Of a DNA stretch of 15,188 nucleotides, positions 13,515 through 15,188 are shown one piece after another (positions within the stretch are counted from its first letter, which is position 1; the number at the start of each line of letters is the position of its first letter). The position numbers were made by a program, and so were the translations under genes. Location: assembly GCA_002923335.1 (NCBI GenBank), contig BEHZ01000029.1, forward strand, positions 1 to 15,188, in the 5' to 3' direction. The DNA is from a bacterium HR23. GTDB taxonomy: Bacteria > Chloroflexota > Dehalococcoidia > Lucifugimonadales > HRBIN23. The notes below the pieces were generated by a model. That model was not told the DNA's origin and did not search any database. It saw only the letters and a program-made list of their open reading frames with translations.

Positions 13515-13958
13515 TTAAGCCGATGGGGAAGGGGTTGTCCCCTTCTTGCCTTTCTTTGCCCCGTATTTACTCCGCCCCTGCTGACGGTTGGCCACACCCG
13601 CAGCGTCCAGAGCCCCACGGATAATATGGTAGCGCACACCGGGCAGGTCGGGAACACGCCCGCCCCGCACCAGCACTACCGAGTGCTCCTGGAGGTTATG
13701 GCCCTCTCCGGGGATGTAGGCGGTAACCTCCACCCCGTTAGTCAAGCGCACACGGGCTATTTTCCGCAGGGCGGAGTTGGGTTTCTTGGGGGTCATGGTG
13801 CGCACCACGGTGCACACCCCCCGGCGTTGGGGAGCACCGCGCGGGTCATAGACCCGCTCGTTCCGCAGGGAGTTGTAGCGGAAGTGCAGTGCCGGCGCCT
13901 TGCTTTTGGAGCGTGTCCGCACCCGCCCCTTCCGCACCAGTTGATTGATGGTAGGCAT
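13515..13958 (-). CDS. rpsL: 30S ribosomal protein S12 with an internal insertion
   Basis: S12 monitors codon-anticodon pairing at the decoding centre and is the site of streptomycin resistance. The 147-residue product has PTINQLVRKGR at the start, the RTMTPKKPNSALRKIARVRLTNG loop with the drug-relevant lysines at 58 and 59 in the unmutated form, and GGRVPDLPGVRYHIIRGALD, whose aspartate 104 matches the methylthiolated Asp of E. coli. Compared with the 124-residue E. coli protein there are about 16 extra residues between PAL (22-24) and PQRRGVC (43-49), rich in Arg, Asn and Tyr. I recall similar insertions in Chloroflexota and some other phyla. AGGAG lies 4 nt before the ATG. Confidence 0.98.
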   Translation of the reverse strand: MPTINQLVRKGRVRTRSKSKAPALHFRYNSLRNERVYDPRGAPQRRGVCTVVRTMTPKKPNSALRKIARVRLTNGVEVTAYIPGEGHNLQEHSVVLVRGGRVPDLPGVRYHIIRGALDAAGVANRQQGRSKYGAKKGKKGTTPSPSA

Positions 13959-13993
13959 GCCTCTCCTATCGCTTCTTTTCCTTTCAAGGTTTC

Positions 13994-14022
13994 ACTATAG
14001 CAGAAGGCGCCTAGGCCGTCAA
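13994..14022 (-). promoter_or_regulatory. Promoter of the rpsL-rpsG-fusA transcript
   Basis: The minus strand has TTGACG (14022-14017), exactly 17 nt, then TATAGT (13999-13994): 5 of 6 matches in each box to the sigma-70 consensus. The start would be near 13987, about 29 nt before the rpsL ATG. The short leader shows no marked secondary structure. The spacer holds an 8-bp palindrome GCCTAGGC (14009-14016), which is too short alone to call an operator. No -35/-10 pair of equal quality was seen elsewhere in the window. Confidence 0.8.
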
Positions 14023-14122
14023 CCACCTGGGGAGCATCTCCTAGCCCATACACGGGGAGAGCACCCAACTCGGCTCTCTGGCCTGGGGCTCCCCTTCGTG
14101 GGGCTTGAAAACGTGCTGAGCG

Positions 14123-14137
14123 TCCCAGCGGCTGGGA
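14123..14137. repeat. Short inverted repeat in the rpsL-MFS intergenic region
   Basis: TCCCAG (14123-14128) and CTGGGA (14132-14137) form a perfect 6-bp inverted repeat around CGG. It lies upstream of the MFS gene and about 100 bp behind the rpsL promoter. It could be a small regulator site or a leader hairpin of the MFS transcript. There is no T run after it, so it is not a terminator. The rest of 14023-14192 shows no gene and no other feature that I can support. Confidence 0.25.
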
Positions 14138-14192
14138 TGGGTTGTAGAGAGGGGCCACCGTTGGTCCAATTTCCTGTATCATATGGGCCAAG

Positions 14193-15188
14193 ATGGGCAT
14201 CCTCGCTCCTGCAAAGGTGCCCGGCCGGGGGCGTGTCTTCCACGGGTGGTGGATAGTGGGGGCCGCCTTCTTGGCCGACTTTGTGATGGCCGGGACGGGC
14301 GTCTACGCCTTTAGCGTGCTCTTGCGTCCTATGGCCCAGAGCCTGGGGTGGAGCCTCAGCACCCTGACCGGTGCTCTCATCCTGCACTCCACGGTGGCAG
14401 GTCTCCTGAGCCCCTTTATCGGACCCCTAGTGGACCGACGGGAGGGGGCACGCATCCTGATGGCCGTGGGGGCGATAGTGGGCGGGCTAGGGCTAATGGC
14501 GATTAGCCTTGTGCAGACGCCCCTGCAGTTCTATTTGGCCTTTGGCCTTGTGGGGGCGGTAACCACCCTCTCCTCCGGATTCCTGGTCTCCAGCACGGTG
14601 GTATCCAAATGGTTTGTGCGCTACCGGGGTCGGGCGCTGGCCATCGCCGCCATGGGTATCTCGGCCGGGGGTGTGGCCCTCATCCCCTTGACCAACTGGC
14701 TCCTGGGGATGGTAGGCTGGCGGGCAACCTGGCAGGTGCTGGGCCTCATCGCCCTCGTTGTAGTCGCCCCGCCTGCGCTTCTGTTGGTGCGCCGTCGGCC
14801 CGAGGATATGGGGCTTCTGCCCGATGGGTTGCCCGCCTCTGTTGCCAGTGCATCCGGCGGGCCTGCACCGGCCCCCGAGGTGGTGTGGACATTGAGATCC
14901 GCCCTACGCACCCCCGCCCTGTGGCTGGTGTTGGCTTCCACCAATCTCGCCTTGATGGGGTTGCAGGGTGTGCTGGTGCATCAGATCGCTATGTTGCAGG
15001 AGCGTGGCCTCACACGAGACCAATCCGCCGTGGTGGGCACCGTGTTGACGGTGTTCGCTCTGGTAACCAAGCCGGTGTGGGGCCTGCTAGCGGAGCGGAT
15101 ACCGGTGCGGTATCTCCTCTCGGCGGTTTCGTGGGGGTGTGGTCTGGGTGTGGGGCTTCTGCTGGCGACCCGGACGGTGCCCATGGGC
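14193..15188 (+). CDS. Major facilitator superfamily permease, oxalate/formate-monocarboxylate-like (3' end cut)
   Basis: The frame is open from the ATG at 14193 to the window edge, 332 codons, of a protein that would usually have about 400-430 residues with 12 membrane helices. Seen in order: a cytoplasmic N-terminus with FHGWWIV (16-22), typical of the OFA/monocarboxylate branch, then TM1; the loop 2-3 motif GPLVDRREG (77-85), a motif A form; TM3-TM4; the RYRGRALAIAAMGISAGG block (143-160); GWRATW before TM6; a hydrophilic Pro/Ala central loop (about 200-232); and about four helices of the second half. The substrate cannot be read from this; an organic anion would fit the branch. It is divergent from the ribosomal operon and probably functionally unrelated. 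No clear ribosome binding site precedes the ATG. Confidence 0.88.
   Translation, partial: MGILAPAKVPGRGRVFHGWWIVGAAFLADFVMAGTGVYAFSVLLRPMAQSLGWSLSTLTGALILHSTVAGLLSPFIGPLVDRREGARILMAVGAIVGGLGLMAISLVQTPLQFYLAFGLVGAVTTLSSGFLVSSTVVSKWFVRYRGRALAIAAMGISAGGVALIPLTNWLLGMVGWRATWQVLGLIALVVVAPPALLLVRRRPEDMGLLPDGLPASVASASGGPAPAPEVVWTLRSALRTPALWLVLASTNLALMGLQGVLVHQIAMLQERGLTRDQSAVVGTVLTVFALVTKPVWGLLAERIPVRYLLSAVSWGCGLGVGLLLATRTVPMG

Noticed and set aside
14019..14387. Minus-strand open frame of 122 codons across the rpsL-MFS intergenic region
   Set aside because: It overlaps the rpsL promoter and the MFS N-terminus, shows no family features, and has no convincing start context.
1..15188. CRISPR arrays, tRNA or rRNA genes, insertion sequences, phage or defence genes
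   Set aside because: None seen on either strand: no spaced direct repeats, no cloverleaf-like segment, no transposase or nuclease motifs. Almost all of the sequence is used by housekeeping genes.

Overview
The window is a ribosomal-protein superoperon of the str-S10-spc type, read entirely from the minus strand. It is followed at the right-hand end by a divergently transcribed, truncated major facilitator transporter. The DNA is GC-rich and the genes are packed tightly: most spacers are 0-15 nt and several genes overlap. The organism is a bacterium. An S12 with an insertion of about 16 residues, zinc-type S14 and L24, and the general flavour of the sequences suggest Chloroflexota, possibly a Dehalococcoidia- or SAR202-like lineage. 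That placement is inference from memory of the families, not a database result.

Layout in transcription order (high to low coordinates). A near-consensus promoter (TTGACG-17 nt-TATAGT, 13994-14022) drives rpsL (S12), rpsG (S7) and fusA (EF-G). The tuf gene that often follows fusA is absent. In its place is a 163-nt gap (10769-10931) with a second plausible promoter and a strongly structured leader in front of rpsJ. The S10 block follows: rpsJ, rplC, rplD, rplW, rplB, rpsS, rplV, rpsC, rplP, rpmC, rpsQ. Then comes the spc block: rplN, rplX, rplE, rpsN, rpsH, rplF, rplR, rpsE, rpmD, rplO and secY, which runs off the left edge. The order is the classical conserved one, so these genes supply the ribosome, the translocating GTPase and the Sec channel in coordinated amounts.

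Right end (13959-15188). A 234-bp intergenic region separates the operon from an MFS permease on the plus strand, whose first 332 residues are present. rpoB/rpoC, often upstream of rpsL, are not in the visible DNA there.

I see no phage, insertion sequence, CRISPR array, tRNA, rRNA or defence system, and no clearly new multi-gene system. The most interesting items are the structured rpsJ leader (a 13-bp bulged hairpin plus competing pairings), the possible 87-residue Pro/Ala/Arg-rich extension of L5, the missing tuf, and the low-complexity tails on several ribosomal proteins.
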